64,000 nucleotides of DNA, from positions 1-64,000 of the forward strand of contig JACJKV010000014.1 in NCBI GenBank assembly GCA_016901755.1, read 5' to 3'. This document shows, one piece after another, positions 1 through 9,250 of the stretch. The notes under the pieces were generated by a model that was not told where the DNA came from, did not search any database, and saw only the letters and a list, made by a program, of their open reading frames with translations. The DNA is from Thomasclavelia spiroformis (GTDB lineage Bacteria > Bacillota_I > Bacilli_A > Erysipelotrichales > Coprobacillaceae). A program made the translations under genes and the position numbers. Positions within the stretch are counted from its first letter, which is position 1, and each line of letters opens with the position of its first letter.

Positions 1-134
1 ACTTTTTTCATGCAGAAAAACAGAAACAGATGAAAAAAGGGCGAAAAACGGTAAAAATATCCGCTCATTACAGTCTGTTCTTAATTCCAGTTTCATTTTA
101 CAATTCAAGTTTTTTGTATTATTTATTATTTAAA

Positions 135-163
135 TTGAGAGGGAATTTATAGTTTGGTATAAT
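135..163 (+). promoter_or_regulatory. Promoter of the small toxin-like mRNA
   Basis: TTGAGA (135-140) and TATAAT (158-163) are separated by exactly 17 bases, a near-consensus sigma-A promoter. Transcription should start near 170, giving a 5' leader of about 33 bases in front of the ORF at 203. Confidence 0.75.
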
Positions 164-178
164 ATTATCGTTATCGTT

Positions 179-195
179 CCTCCTTTGAAAGGGGG
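179..195 (+). promoter_or_regulatory. Leader hairpin that hides the ribosome binding site
   Basis: Bases 179-185 pair with 189-195 (7 bp, loop 186-188), so the purine-rich Shine-Dalgarno stretch at 188-195 is folded against the 5' leader. A 5' stem-loop masking the ribosome site is a known feature of Fst/par-type toxin mRNAs. The pairing is seen; the control is inferred. Confidence 0.55.
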
Positions 196-217
196 TGATA
201 CAATGTTGTTTAACTTA
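196..217 (+). repeat. Direct repeat copy 1, over the toxin start codon
   Basis: This 22-base segment covers the start codon and the first codons of the small ORF. It is repeated at 359-380 with one mismatch. The convergent RNA that starts just beyond copy 2 carries the complement of this sequence at its 5' end. Confidence 0.8.
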
Positions 218-298
218 GTTTTATCTGTCGTGGCAGGTATAATTGCATATTATATTTGTAAATGGATAGCCAGAAATATAAAGCGATCACTATCCTAG
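203..298 (+). CDS. Small hydrophobic type I toxin-like peptide (31 aa)
   Basis: The ORF encodes 31 residues: a hydrophobic helix (about residues 2-19, including VVAGIIAYYICKW) followed by a basic tail (ARNIKRS). This is the shape of Fst/TxpA/holin-like type I toxins, which insert in the membrane when their antisense RNA is absent. A strong Shine-Dalgarno (AAAGGGGGTG) precedes ATG at 203, but it is folded into a hairpin. The promoter lies at 135-163 and the terminator at 324-352. A convergent promoter at 388-416 drives an RNA whose 5' end is complementary to the start region. I recognise the general class but not a named family; toxicity is inferred from architecture. Confidence 0.7.
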   Translation: MLFNLVLSVVAGIIAYYICKWIARNIKRSLS

Positions 299-323
299 TG
301 TTAAGTTCACTATAAAAACTAGA

Positions 324-352
324 AAAGGTAAGGAGTAGCGTTCCTTACCTTT
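324..352. terminator. Bidirectional terminator shared by toxin and antitoxin RNAs
   Basis: An 11-bp perfect stem (324-334 with 342-352) and a 7-base loop are flanked by A-run and T-run on both sides, so it can end transcription in both directions. A shared terminator between convergent RNAs is the hallmark of the par/Fst layout. Confidence 0.8.
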
Positions 353-358
353 TTGCAT

Positions 359-380
359 TGATACAATGCTGTTTAACTTA
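359..380 (+). repeat. Direct repeat copy 2, at the 5' end of the antisense RNA
   Basis: It matches 196-217 at 21 of 22 positions and lies immediately downstream of the predicted antisense start, beyond the shared terminator. Confidence 0.8.
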
Positions 381-387
381 CGAGTCA

Positions 388-416
388 ATTATAACATTAG
401 CCTGACTCTATTTCAA
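388..416 (-). promoter_or_regulatory. Promoter of the convergent antisense RNA
   Basis: On the minus strand TTGAAA (416-411) and TATAAT (393-388) are 17 bases apart. The predicted start near 381 is exactly where repeat copy 2 begins. Confidence 0.7.
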
Positions 417-455
417 GTATATAACAAATGAATCATATTTATACATTTAAACTAG

Positions 456-571
456 ATGCAGCCACTTACAAAAAAATGCGTCCATGTCTCATGGTAATGT
501 ATGAAAACATACAAAAACACATAAAAATTTAACATATTCTTTAAAAATGCATCCATTTTGCATCCACTTAC
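456..571. repeat. Cluster of short repeats resembling integrase arm sites
   Basis: Four copies of a motif like TGCATCCA occur at 456-469, 476-484, 547-555 and 558-571; the first and last extend to CCACTTAC. They resemble the TGTATGCCACTT motif found at both ends of the neighbouring island (982, 6694, 6705). They sit just before a lysS-type terminator and lysS tail, mirroring the layout next to the integrase remnant. Suggested: arm-type sites of another integrase, marking the end of a second island. No gene is seen between 420 and 720. Confidence 0.4.
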
Positions 572-605
572 ATATTTTCTATAAATTATCTAACTCTCTT
601 ATGGA

Positions 606-678
606 ATAAAAAGCATAACTTTATGATCAGTAGTCATGAATTGTTTCGTATTATCATATCATAAATTTATGCTTTTAT
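606..678 (-). terminator. Displaced lysS terminator copy
   Basis: A long A/T-rich inverted repeat (arms around 606-626 and 656-678) ends in a T-run on the minus strand, directly after the displaced lysS tail. It is the diverged counterpart of the hairpin at 6745-6815 downstream of intact lysS. Confidence 0.55.
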
Positions 679-722
679 TTATATTATTAATTCATTGATA
701 ATTCAAATTATCCTGATTTTCA

Positions 723-881
<159 letters not shown>

Positions 882-981
882 TCATACATAATTTTTATAT
901 ATATTTTTACATGTTATTTTGTATTAGTAAACGACTAAAAAAATATATAGCTTGTAGATTTTATATATAGTTATCTTATCT

Positions 982-992
982 TGTATGCCACT
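982..992 (+). repeat. Arm-type repeat, left end of island
   Basis: TGTATGCCACT also occurs at 6694-6704, and TGTATGCCA at 6705-6713 beside the integrase remnant. The same short motif near both ends of the island fits arm-binding sites of a tyrosine recombinase. The rest of 880-1095 is AT-rich with no gene seen. Confidence 0.4.
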
Positions 993-1095
993 ACTTTATA
1001 TTCATATTATGTGTTTATTTTAATAATTAGTACGTTTTTAATAAAGATAATAAAAGTACACATTTACTCTAATGATAAGTAAACACGATAGAAAT

Positions 1096-1689
1096 CTATT
1101 TGCAACTTTCAAAGTCTGGTCTTATACTGTCAATATATCTAAATGTATCATTTTCATATTCAAAATGCAAAATACAACAATTAGTTAATCCACCTTGATT
1201 ATTTACAACACTAGGATCCGTTACACTACTTAAAAAAGAATAACACGCTCCTCCATGCGAAACAGCAAGTACACATTGATGATCCATCTTATCCATAATT
1301 TCTTTTAAGATACCTGCCACCCTATCAACTACATCTTGAAAATACTCTCCACCATAATGTGGGAATAAATCATCATAATCAAATGACCAATCTATTTTAG
1401 GATTTAAATCTTCACTTTCACCCTCAAAAATACCAAAATTTCTTTCTTTTAGCTGTTTTAATCGTTTATATTCAACCTTATGATCAGTAACTATTTCTAG
1501 CGTATCACAACACCTCTCAGCTGTAGAACTATAATAATGATCAAATTGAATATCTTTTAAAATTTCTCGAACTGCCTTTGCTTGTCTTACTCCGTTTTCC
1601 GTTAATGGAGAATCACACCATCCTTGAATTTTTCTTCTTACATTAAATAACGTTTCTCCATGTCTCATTAAATATAGATGTTTGACCAT
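1096..1689 (-). CDS. Histidine phosphatase family protein (phosphoglycerate mutase-like), island copy
   Basis: The 197-residue protein has the phosphohistidine motif LMRHGE (His10) and a second catalytic His in the AVSHGG segment, so it should be a cytosolic phosphatase with a His-phosphate intermediate; the substrate is unknown. It closely resembles the 188-aa protein at 40467-41033 over the start (shared GWCDSPLT and STAERCCDTLE-like segments). It follows the alcohol dehydrogenase gene by 45 bases on the same strand with its own ribosome site (AAAGGAAGG), so the two are probably one operon. The position inside the lysS island suggests it was acquired. Confidence 0.85.
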   Translation of the reverse strand: MVKHLYLMRHGETLFNVRRKIQGWCDSPLTENGVRQAKAVREILKDIQFDHYYSSTAERCCDTLEIVTDHKVEYKRLKQLKERNFGIFEGESEDLNPKIDWSFDYDDLFPHYGGEYFQDVVDRVAGILKEIMDKMDHQCVLAVSHGGACYSFLSSVTDPSVVNNQGGLTNCCILHFEYENDTFRYIDSIRPDFESCK

Positions 1690-1732
1690 AATAATGCCTT
1701 CCTTTCTCTCTAATCAAACCAATACAATATCG

Positions 1733-2887
1733 CTATTTGCAACGCAATAATAATTCATATATCTCTTCTCTTGTTAATTCTCTAGGACCTGTATTAGAAA
1801 TCTCACATGTCTGAGACACAGTTCTTGCTATATCTTCCGTTAGCTCATATCCTAATTCTGTAAATGTAGTTGACAGTTGAGCCTCCTTGATTAATTTCTC
1901 TAATGCCTCTATCCCTTTTAATGCTATATTTTCTTCTGAATCTTTATCATGAATTTCCATAATAACACGTGAAAATCTAGCAAACTTAGATATATCTCCC
2001 TTATAAACGGCTCTATAGTACGCCGGTTGAATAACTGCAAGTTGTTGTCCATGTGTACCATGAGAATAAGCTCCTAATGCATTTTCAATTTTATGTGCTT
2101 GAAAGTCACCAGGCTTACCAACATTAAACAAAAATGTTTGTACCAATGATGAATCCCACATTAAATCAGATCGAACTTCTAAGCTATCATTTCCATGAAT
2201 CAATTCTCTCATATTGTAAATAATATCTTTCATTAAACCTTCATTCAATAAGTCTGATACATTAGTGGTTTTTCCAAAATAAGTTTCCATACAATGTGTC
2301 AAACTGTCAAATACTCCAGGCATAAATACTTTAAGAGGAACTGTCATAATATAATTTGGATCTTCGATTACAAATTTAGCATATGGACCAGTTAACGTTT
2401 TCTTTTCATGTCTTTTTTCATATGTTACTGCTCCTAAACAATCCATCTCCGCTCCTGCTCCGGATAAAGTTAAAATGACAGCAAAATTTCCCATATTTTC
2501 TGGAATTACTCCTTTTTCTAATTGAGCTTCCCAAATATCCTCATTAATTTCAGTACCTGAGCAAATGACTTTACAACAATCGATGACAGATCCTCCACCG
2601 ATAGCAAGGATTAAATCAACATTATTTTCTTTATATAGCTTAATTCCATCCAAAACTTTTTCATAAGTAGGATTTGCTGATATTCCTGGAAAATCAATAA
2701 TATTCTTTCCGCATTCCCCCAAGACTTCGATAACTTCGTCATAGATACCATTTCTTTTGATTGATTCTTGACCATAAGCGAGCATTATATTCTTGCCATA
2801 ATGCTTTAATTCGTCTTTAAGATATCTCTTGACACTGTTTTCACCAAAATATACCTTTACAGGCATTTGATATACAAAATCTTTCAC
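1733..2887 (-). CDS. Iron-containing alcohol dehydrogenase
   Basis: This is a group III, NAD(P)-dependent, Fe-type alcohol dehydrogenase of 384 residues. It has the nucleotide-binding AIGGGSVIDCCKV segment and the metal-binding His regions (DSLTHCMETYFG and HGTHGQQ). I place the start at a GTG at 2887: a Shine-Dalgarno (AAAGGAGAG) lies just upstream, and the protein then begins at the usual point of the family (KDFVYQMPVKVYFG). A longer reading frame exists but would cross the operators. Transcription starts divergently from tetR, with two operator palindromes over its promoter (2906-2957). Substrate unknown; butanol-type or aldehyde-reducing activity is plausible. Confidence 0.88.
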   Translation of the reverse strand: MKDFVYQMPVKVYFGENSVKRYLKDELKHYGKNIMLAYGQESIKRNGIYDEVIEVLGECGKNIIDFPGISANPTYEKVLDGIKLYKENNVDLILAIGGGSVIDCCKVICSGTEINEDIWEAQLEKGVIPENMGNFAVILTLSGAGAEMDCLGAVTYEKRHEKKTLTGPYAKFVIEDPNYIMTVPLKVFMPGVFDSLTHCMETYFGKTTNVSDLLNEGLMKDIIYNMRELIHGNDSLEVRSDLMWDSSLVQTFLFNVGKPGDFQAHKIENALGAYSHGTHGQQLAVIQPAYYRAVYKGDISKFARFSRVIMEIHDKDSEENIALKGIEALEKLIKEAQLSTTFTELGYELTEDIARTVSQTCEISNTGPRELTREEIYELLLRCK

Positions 2888-2905
2888 AATATCTCTCCTT
2901 TCTAT

Positions 2906-2924
2906 AAGGGACATATCGTCTCTT
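2906..2924. promoter_or_regulatory. TetR operator 1 (over the adh start region)
   Basis: AAGGGACATATCGTCTCTT is an imperfect palindrome of the form AAGNGAC-N5-GTCNCTT, lying just downstream of the adh -10 box. A second copy starts exactly 33 bases away (2939). Confidence 0.65.
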
Positions 2925-2933
2925 ATATAAAAC

Positions 2934-2962
2934 ATAATAAGTGATATCGTGTCTCTTGTCAA
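2934..2962 (-). promoter_or_regulatory. Promoter of the adh-phosphatase operon with operator 2 in its spacer
   Basis: On the minus strand TTGACA (2962-2957) and TATTAT (2939-2934) are 17 bases apart. The second palindrome AAGTGATATCGTGTCTCTT (2939-2957) fills the spacer, so a bound TetR protein would exclude RNA polymerase. Confidence 0.7.
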
Positions 2963-2991
2963 TTGAATTTTTTTTATTTGTTTGCTATAAT
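2963..2991 (+). promoter_or_regulatory. Promoter of tetR
   Basis: TTGAAT (2963-2968) and TATAAT (2986-2991) are 17 bases apart. Its -35 box is back to back with the -35 box of the divergent adh promoter, and operator 2 ends 5 bases upstream. Confidence 0.65.
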
Positions 2992-3012
2992 CTAAAAGAA
3001 AGAGTGATGATA

Positions 3013-3648
3013 ATGAAAAAAAACTTTATTAGAGCAAAAAGTCAAGAGAATAAAAATATACGAATACAACAAATCATGGATACTACAGATAAATTATTTT
3101 ATGAAAAAACTTACCATGAAATAACGCTAACAATGATTGCCAAAGAAATGAATCTTGCAAGAGGTGGACTCTATAAATATGTGACTTCAAAAGAAGAAAT
3201 TTTTTTGATGATATATTTGCAAAAGCAAGGTATAATGTTGCAAGATATTGTAAATAATTTAAGTCGTGATAAAATAAATCCTGATTCATTATCAAAAGTA
3301 ATAAGTCAAACAATATATCAACATTTAGACTTTATTAAGTATCATCAAATATTAAACGCTATAATCGAAACAAATGTGACTGTTGAAAAACTTGCTGAAT
3401 TCAAATTAAAATCACACAAACAAATGACCAGTTTATTTAATATATTAGAAAGAGTATTACAAAAAAACAGAATACAAATTTACGATTTATACCTAACAAT
3501 ATTATATCATTGTGTGTATCTATATGATCGTGTTGCCTATAATAAGAACTATGTAAAAGCAATGAAACTTGCTAATCTTGAAATAGAAAATATTGATTTT
3601 GTAGAACATCTTTCCCACTTCATACATATAATTTTTTTTAATAATTGA
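3013..3648 (+). CDS. TetR/AcrR family transcriptional regulator
   Basis: The 211-residue protein carries an N-terminal helix-turn-helix typical of TetR (TMIAKEMNLARGGLYKYVTSKEEIF), followed by an all-helical ligand domain of unknown specificity. ATG at 3013 has the best spacing to a weak purine-rich site; ATG at 3007 is also possible. It is divergent from the alcohol dehydrogenase, and the intergenic region holds two copies of one palindrome, so it most likely represses that operon and itself, relieved by an alcohol, aldehyde or related ligand. That last step is inference. Confidence 0.85.
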   Translation: MKKNFIRAKSQENKNIRIQQIMDTTDKLFYEKTYHEITLTMIAKEMNLARGGLYKYVTSKEEIFLMIYLQKQGIMLQDIVNNLSRDKINPDSLSKVISQTIYQHLDFIKYHQILNAIIETNVTVEKLAEFKLKSHKQMTSLFNILERVLQKNRIQIYDLYLTILYHCVYLYDRVAYNKNYVKAMKLANLEIENIDFVEHLSHFIHIIFFNN

Positions 3649-3832
3649 TTATTTGCAATGAACTGCACCATCAATAGCATAAAGTGCACCACCAATTTCA
3701 ACAACTACACCACTGAGATGATATTATTGAATATACGCAACTGCACCACCTTTTATATTATAGGTGGTCTTTTTTATATTATTATAATGTTGGAGACTTT
3801 GTCTCTAATATTATATGAAAGGAGCTTTTATT

Positions 3833-5373
3833 ATGGCTGTAAAATTCAATTTGAGACTATGTTTACAATTGATTGATCGAGGCATATCCCTCAATACGAT
3901 ATCCAAACAATATCATATTAGTAAACATACCTCATCCAAAACAAAACATAGAATGGAGGTGCTTCAATTCGATATCAGTACTCAGATGATGAGCTGGGTA
4001 AATTATTTTTCCCTGAAATGTACGAATCTGAAAACATTTATTTAGCAGTGGATTATGACTATGTTCATAAAGAATTGTCTAAGCCTGGTGTTAACTTAAA
4101 ACTATTATGGAAAGAATATTGCTTGAGTGCTAAGGATGGTAAATATCCAGTAAGTTACTCAAAATATTGTAGAGGTTATGCTCAACATGTCGAAAGACAC
4201 AACTATACCAACCACATTGAACACAAACCCGGGATTCGTACAGAAATTGATTGGTCCGGGCCTACAATGCATTACATGGTTCCTTCTACCGGTGAATTGG
4301 TTAAAGTTTATCTGTTTGTCGCAACTTTACCATTTTCTCAATATTCTTATGTGGAACCTACCAAGGATATGAAAATGAATACATGGATTAACTGTAATAA
4401 ACATATGTTTGAATACTTCGGTGGTTCAACAGTTAGAATTGTATGTGACAATCTTAAAACAGGTGTTGTCAGTCATCCTAAAGAAGGAGAAATCATTCTC
4501 ACAGATATGTATTCTGATTTTGGAAATCATTATATGACAGCTATTATGCCTGCACAAGTCAGAAAACCTAAGCAGAAAGCGAGTGTCGAAGGTACCGTTG
4601 GCAAAATAGCTACAACCATTATTGCATCATTAAGAAATGTAGAGTTTCATTCATTCGAAGAGCTTTATCAAGCAGTAAGAGAAAAGCTTGATGAGTTTAA
4701 TACTACTCCATTCCAGAAAAGAGATGGAAGCAGAAAAGAAATATTTGAAGCTGTTGAAAAGCAGGCACTTAAACCACTTCCTGAAATACCTTTTGAAGTA
4801 TGTCATTGGTTTTATTCCAGAAAAGTACAAGTCAATTGCCATATCACCTATCAAAAAAACTAGTATTCATTTCCTTATGAATATGTAGGCAAATCCGTTG
4901 ATCTAAAAGTGTCAGAAACAACATTGACTATTTATTATCAAAACAAGCGAATCAACATCCACAAGCTGTTTCCTGCCTATATAAAGAATAAATATTCTAC
5001 CTATGAACAGGATATGCCTGAATCAGTGAAAGTAAGTGAGTGGGATGATGTGCGTATAAAAAAATGGGCGAGCAAAATCGGACCCTACACAAGAAAGGTT
5101 GTAGAGATTATATTTGAAAGATGTAAAGTTAAGGAACAGGGTTATAACCCTGCAATGAGTGTATTACATCTAAGTGATAAATATTCAAATGAAAGACTTG
5201 AATTATCCTGCCAGATAGCTTTAAGTAAATATCCATCACCTAGATATAAACATCTTAATGCCATTCTATCTAACAATCAAGATAAACTAGGAAAACAAGG
5301 AAATGCATCTGAAGAAAGAAAAACGACAGGACACCTGAGAGGTGCAGAGTTCTACGGAGGCAAATCAAAATGA
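3833..5373 (+). pseudogene. istA: istA transposase, disrupted (IS21 family)
   Basis: The start at 3833 (ribosome site AAAGGAG) gives the IstA N-terminal helix-turn-helix. A frameshift at about 3970-3985 moves the reading frame so that the protein continues as LGKLFFPEMYESEN. The DDE catalytic core follows, with IDWSGPTMHY, VCDNLKTG and KQKASVEGTVGK segments carrying the acidic residues. An in-frame TAG at 4861-4863 then interrupts the frame, and the C-terminal part resumes without a shift to 5373. There are thus at least two inactivating lesions. It overlaps istB by four bases (ATGA), as in intact IS21 elements. Confidence 0.85.
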
Positions 5374-6101
5374 TAGATAATGAAACTGTAAGAAAAGCAT
5401 CAGAAATTGGGATTATAGATGTTGTAGATGCCATTAAATTGATTGAAACAAATCCTGCTTATATTACTTTGACATTTGATGAAAAAATAAATATGGTCAT
5501 CGACTTTGTTTATCAGCAAAGATATAACGAAACGGTAAGAAGATTAAAGAAATCGGCTAAATTACGCTATGTAAATGCAGATCTAAGAGATATTCACTAT
5601 ACTGACAATCGAAGCATTACACATCAGCTGATTAGCTCACTGGCTACATGTAATTATATTACATTAAAAACCAACATCATTATTCATGGACCATGTGGTA
5701 CAGGGAAAACATGGCTCTCATGTGCATTAGCAAATGAAGCGGCAAAACAAAAATATAAAATATTTTACATTAGAATGCCTGAGCTATTAGAAAAGTATAA
5801 TGAACTGAGGAATATGGGTAAAAGTCTATCACAAGTAGTTAAGAAATACGCAAAATACGATCTGCTTGTATTAGATGAATAGTTAATGTATGAAATGACT
5901 GATAAAGAAAAACACTTTATATCTGAGCTTATGGAGGTAAGACATGATAAATGTTCAACAATTTTCTGCAGCCAGTATCCATCAGGAGACTGGTATGATA
6001 AATTGCATAAATCGACATTAACAGAGGCATTGCTTGATAGAATCATTCATAATAGAATAGATGTGTATATGGGTAATGAAAACTTTAGAATCAAAAAATA
6101 A
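5370..6101 (+). pseudogene. istB: istB helper ATPase, split by a nonsense codon
   Basis: IstB is the AAA+ partner of IstA. The Walker A motif GPCGTGKTW is intact. The Walker B region reads LLVLDE then TAG (5880-5882) then LM; in IS21 relatives this position is usually Trp in DEW, so a single TGG to TAG change explains the stop. The remaining frame continues unbroken to 6101 with normal C-terminal sequence. A hairpin at 6114-6140 follows. Apart from the stop, the gene looks intact, so decay appears recent. Confidence 0.85.
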
Positions 6102-6112
6102 TTTTTTAAAAA

Positions 6113-6140
6113 GGTCAATCATGTTTGGACATGATTGACT
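6113..6140 (+). terminator. Hairpin after istB
   Basis: A 10-bp stem (gtcaatcatg / catgattgac) with a short loop follows the istB stop. The T-run is weak, so the terminator role is tentative. Confidence 0.45.
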
Positions 6141-6205
6141 ATAATTGTGTATAAATATAAGTGGTGCAGATGTCTGCGACTACCAGTGCTTTTACATGCG
6201 AATAA

Positions 6206-6688
6206 TCACGTATTGGTGAATTCTGTGCTTTACAATGGAAAGATGTCGATCTTATTAATAATAAACTAAGAATATCTAAATCATTAAGTGCGATTACATC
6301 AAAAATAACGTCACCCAAGACTTCACGTTCAAATAGAACTATTCAATTACCAGATAGATTGGTAGAAAAATTAAAAAAGCGATATATTATTGTTTCTCAA
6401 CAGGATGGATTTAATGACGATTATTATTTATATAAGGATCAAACTTACATCTCTATAGCTACACTTAGAAGATGGTTTAATGAAGATGTAGAAAAATCCG
6501 GTGTGAAAAGAATAAAAGTACATGGACTAAGACATTCTCATGCAAGTTATTTGTTATCAAATCCAATGATTTCTGAATTATTAATTGCTGATAGATTGGG
6601 GCATAGTGTAGAAATGTTACGAAGTACGTATGCACATATTTATGAAAAAAGTCGTAAGAACTTAATTGAGTATATTGATAAATTATAA
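6206..6688 (+). pseudogene. Tyrosine recombinase (integrase), C-terminal catalytic remnant
   Basis: An open frame begins after a stop at 6203-6205 and reads RIGEFCALQW, the region of the first catalytic Arg of phage-type integrases. It continues through HGLRHSHASY (His-x-x-Arg), LGHS and the catalytic Tyr in YAHIYEKS to the normal end. The N-terminal arm- and core-binding domains and a start codon are missing; the IS21-type element lies immediately upstream. Its position next to the 3' end of lysS is where an integrase with an attachment site in lysS is expected. The remnant should be inactive, so the island is probably fixed. Confidence 0.85.
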
Positions 6689-6693
6689 TATAG

Positions 6694-6713
6694 TGTATGC
6701 CACTTGTATGCCA
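6694..6713 (+). repeat. Tandem arm-type repeats at the right end of the island
   Basis: TGTATGCCACT (6694-6704) and TGTATGCCA (6705-6713) directly follow the integrase stop, and one copy also occurs near the left end at 982. Confidence 0.45.
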
Positions 6714-6742
6714 GTATCATAAATCTCGCTATGAGAGTCAAA

Positions 6743-6818
6743 TAAAAAAAGCATAACAATAAACTCAATATCATTTCGTTTATAGAGATGATTATTGTTT
6801 AAGTTATGCTTTTTATTT
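6743..6818 (-). terminator. Terminator after lysS
   Basis: Inverted arms (aaaagcataacaataa near 6747 and ttattgtttaagttatgctttt near 6790) form a long stem ending in a T-run on the minus strand, about 50 bases past the lysS stop. A diverged copy follows the displaced lysS tail at 606-678. Confidence 0.65.
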
Positions 6819-6865
6819 TTATTATTTATTGAGTTAAAACAATTCAAATTATCTTGATTTTATCA

Positions 6866-8635
<1,770 letters not shown>

Positions 8636-8675
8636 ATATATTAACCCAATTATATTTTCTTGTCAATAACCGTCA

Positions 8676-8702
8676 TAAAAAAAGATCGATGAAATCATCG
8701 AC
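8676..8702 (-). terminator. Terminator of the DUF6465-like gene
   Basis: The minus strand has a perfect stem TCGATGA-TT-TCATCGA followed by a run of seven Ts, 11 bases past the stop codon. Confidence 0.8.
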
Positions 8703-8712
8703 CCTCTCCCAA

Positions 8713-9072
8713 CTATTTTTTAGCAGTTTTTTTAGCTGCAGGTTTTTTTGTTTCTTTTGCAGCAGCAGTTTTAGCTGGTGCTTTTTTTGGTGCAGCAGCT
8801 TTTTTAGCAGGTGCTTTTTTAGCTGCAGGTTTAGCAGCAGCAACGCTATAGTCTGGCATATCAGCGATAGCTAATTCACCATTAACATCTTCACCATCTT
8901 TTTTATTTGCGACATAGAATAATTTTGCTGATTCAGGAACATAGTAAATATTTAAAGTATCGATATCAGTTGTTTTGATACCTTTAGCTTTTAATGTTTC
9001 TTTTACATATTTATCCAGATCTTTATCAGTTACATTGTTTCCATTGAATTGGACTTCAATCATTGTTTTCAT
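8713..9072 (-). CDS. DUF6465-like protein with Lys/Ala/Pro-rich tail
   Basis: The 119-residue protein has an N-terminal globular part (about 1-75) that I associate with the DUF6465 family. The C-terminal tail (about 78-119) is made almost only of Ala, Lys and Pro in repeats like AKKAPAKKAAAPKKAP. Such histone H1-like tails bind nucleic acids nonspecifically in other proteins, so nucleoid or RNA binding is possible but unproven. It stands alone between lysS and dusB with its own terminator. A near-consensus cre site (9190-9203) lies upstream of its promoter. The start is supported only by a weak ribosome site. Confidence 0.6.
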   Translation of the reverse strand: MKTMIEVQFNGNNVTDKDLDKYVKETLKAKGIKTTDIDTLNIYYVPESAKLFYVANKKDGEDVNGELAIADMPDYSVAAAKPAAKKAPAKKAAAPKKAPAKTAAAKETKKPAAKKTAKK

Positions 9073-9189
9073 TTAACTTCGAATTCGAAACCCCTGTTTC
9101 TACTTCCTCCTAGCAGTATTCTATACTATTTTTGTAAAATGTAAAGCCTTTTCAGCGAAAAAATCGCATTTCATCAATATTTTTTGCAA

Positions 9190-9203
9190 TGTAAGCGCTT
9201 TAT
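9190..9203 (-). promoter_or_regulatory. Candidate CcpA site (cre)
   Basis: TGTAAGCGCTTTAT matches the cre consensus TGWAARCGYTWNCW at 13 of 14 positions. It lies about 120 bases upstream of the DUF6465-like gene and just past the end of dusB, in a non-coding stretch. It suggests carbon-source control of the DUF6465-like gene; CcpA itself is not in the window. Confidence 0.5.
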
Positions 9204-9250
9204 TTTTTCTTTGAGATGATTTGAACATCAAATTAATAATGATTGTCAAA

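Larger units (their letters stand above)
318..381 (-). ncRNA. Predicted antisense antitoxin RNA
   Basis: A minus-strand promoter (388-416) should start an RNA near 381. Its first ~22 bases are the complement of repeat copy 2 (359-380), so they can pair with copy 1 over the toxin start codon. The RNA then runs into the shared hairpin (324-352), which also ends in a U-run in this direction. The lack of a minus-strand ORF supports a regulatory RNA of about 60 nt. Ends are approximate. Confidence 0.6.
3653..6180 (+). mobile_element. Decayed IS21-family insertion sequence
   Basis: The element spans istA and istB remnants on the plus strand. Its left end carries several copies of a ctgcacca-type repeat about 20 bases apart (3660-3760), and the right end has the inverted counterpart (around 6162-6179); outer ends such as ttgcaatgaactgcacc match the opposite end at about 12 of 17 bases. 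Multiple subterminal repeats are typical of IS21. Both genes are broken, so the copy is immobile on its own. It lies between tetR and the integrase remnant and may have removed the front of the integrase gene. Ends are approximate. Confidence 0.75.

Noticed and set aside
3655-3760. Regularly spaced ctgcaccac-type repeats that look like a tiny CRISPR
   Set aside because: Units are about 10 bases at ~20-base spacing with no unique spacers of normal length; they coincide with the end of an IS21 element and fit its transposase-binding repeats.
4861-5882. TAG codon reassignment as explanation for internal stops
   Set aside because: The internal TAGs are confined to a transposon that also has a frameshift, and RF1, which reads UAG, is intact; ordinary decay is simpler.
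8689-8874. Plus-strand Ser/Phe/Cys-rich ORF
   Set aside because: It is the antisense shadow of the Lys/Ala-rich tail of the minus-strand gene at 8713-9072 and has no ribosome site.
9078-9089. TTCGAATTCGAA palindrome before the DUF6465-like gene
   Set aside because: A 12-base palindrome immediately before the start codon with no second copy; too short to call an operator.
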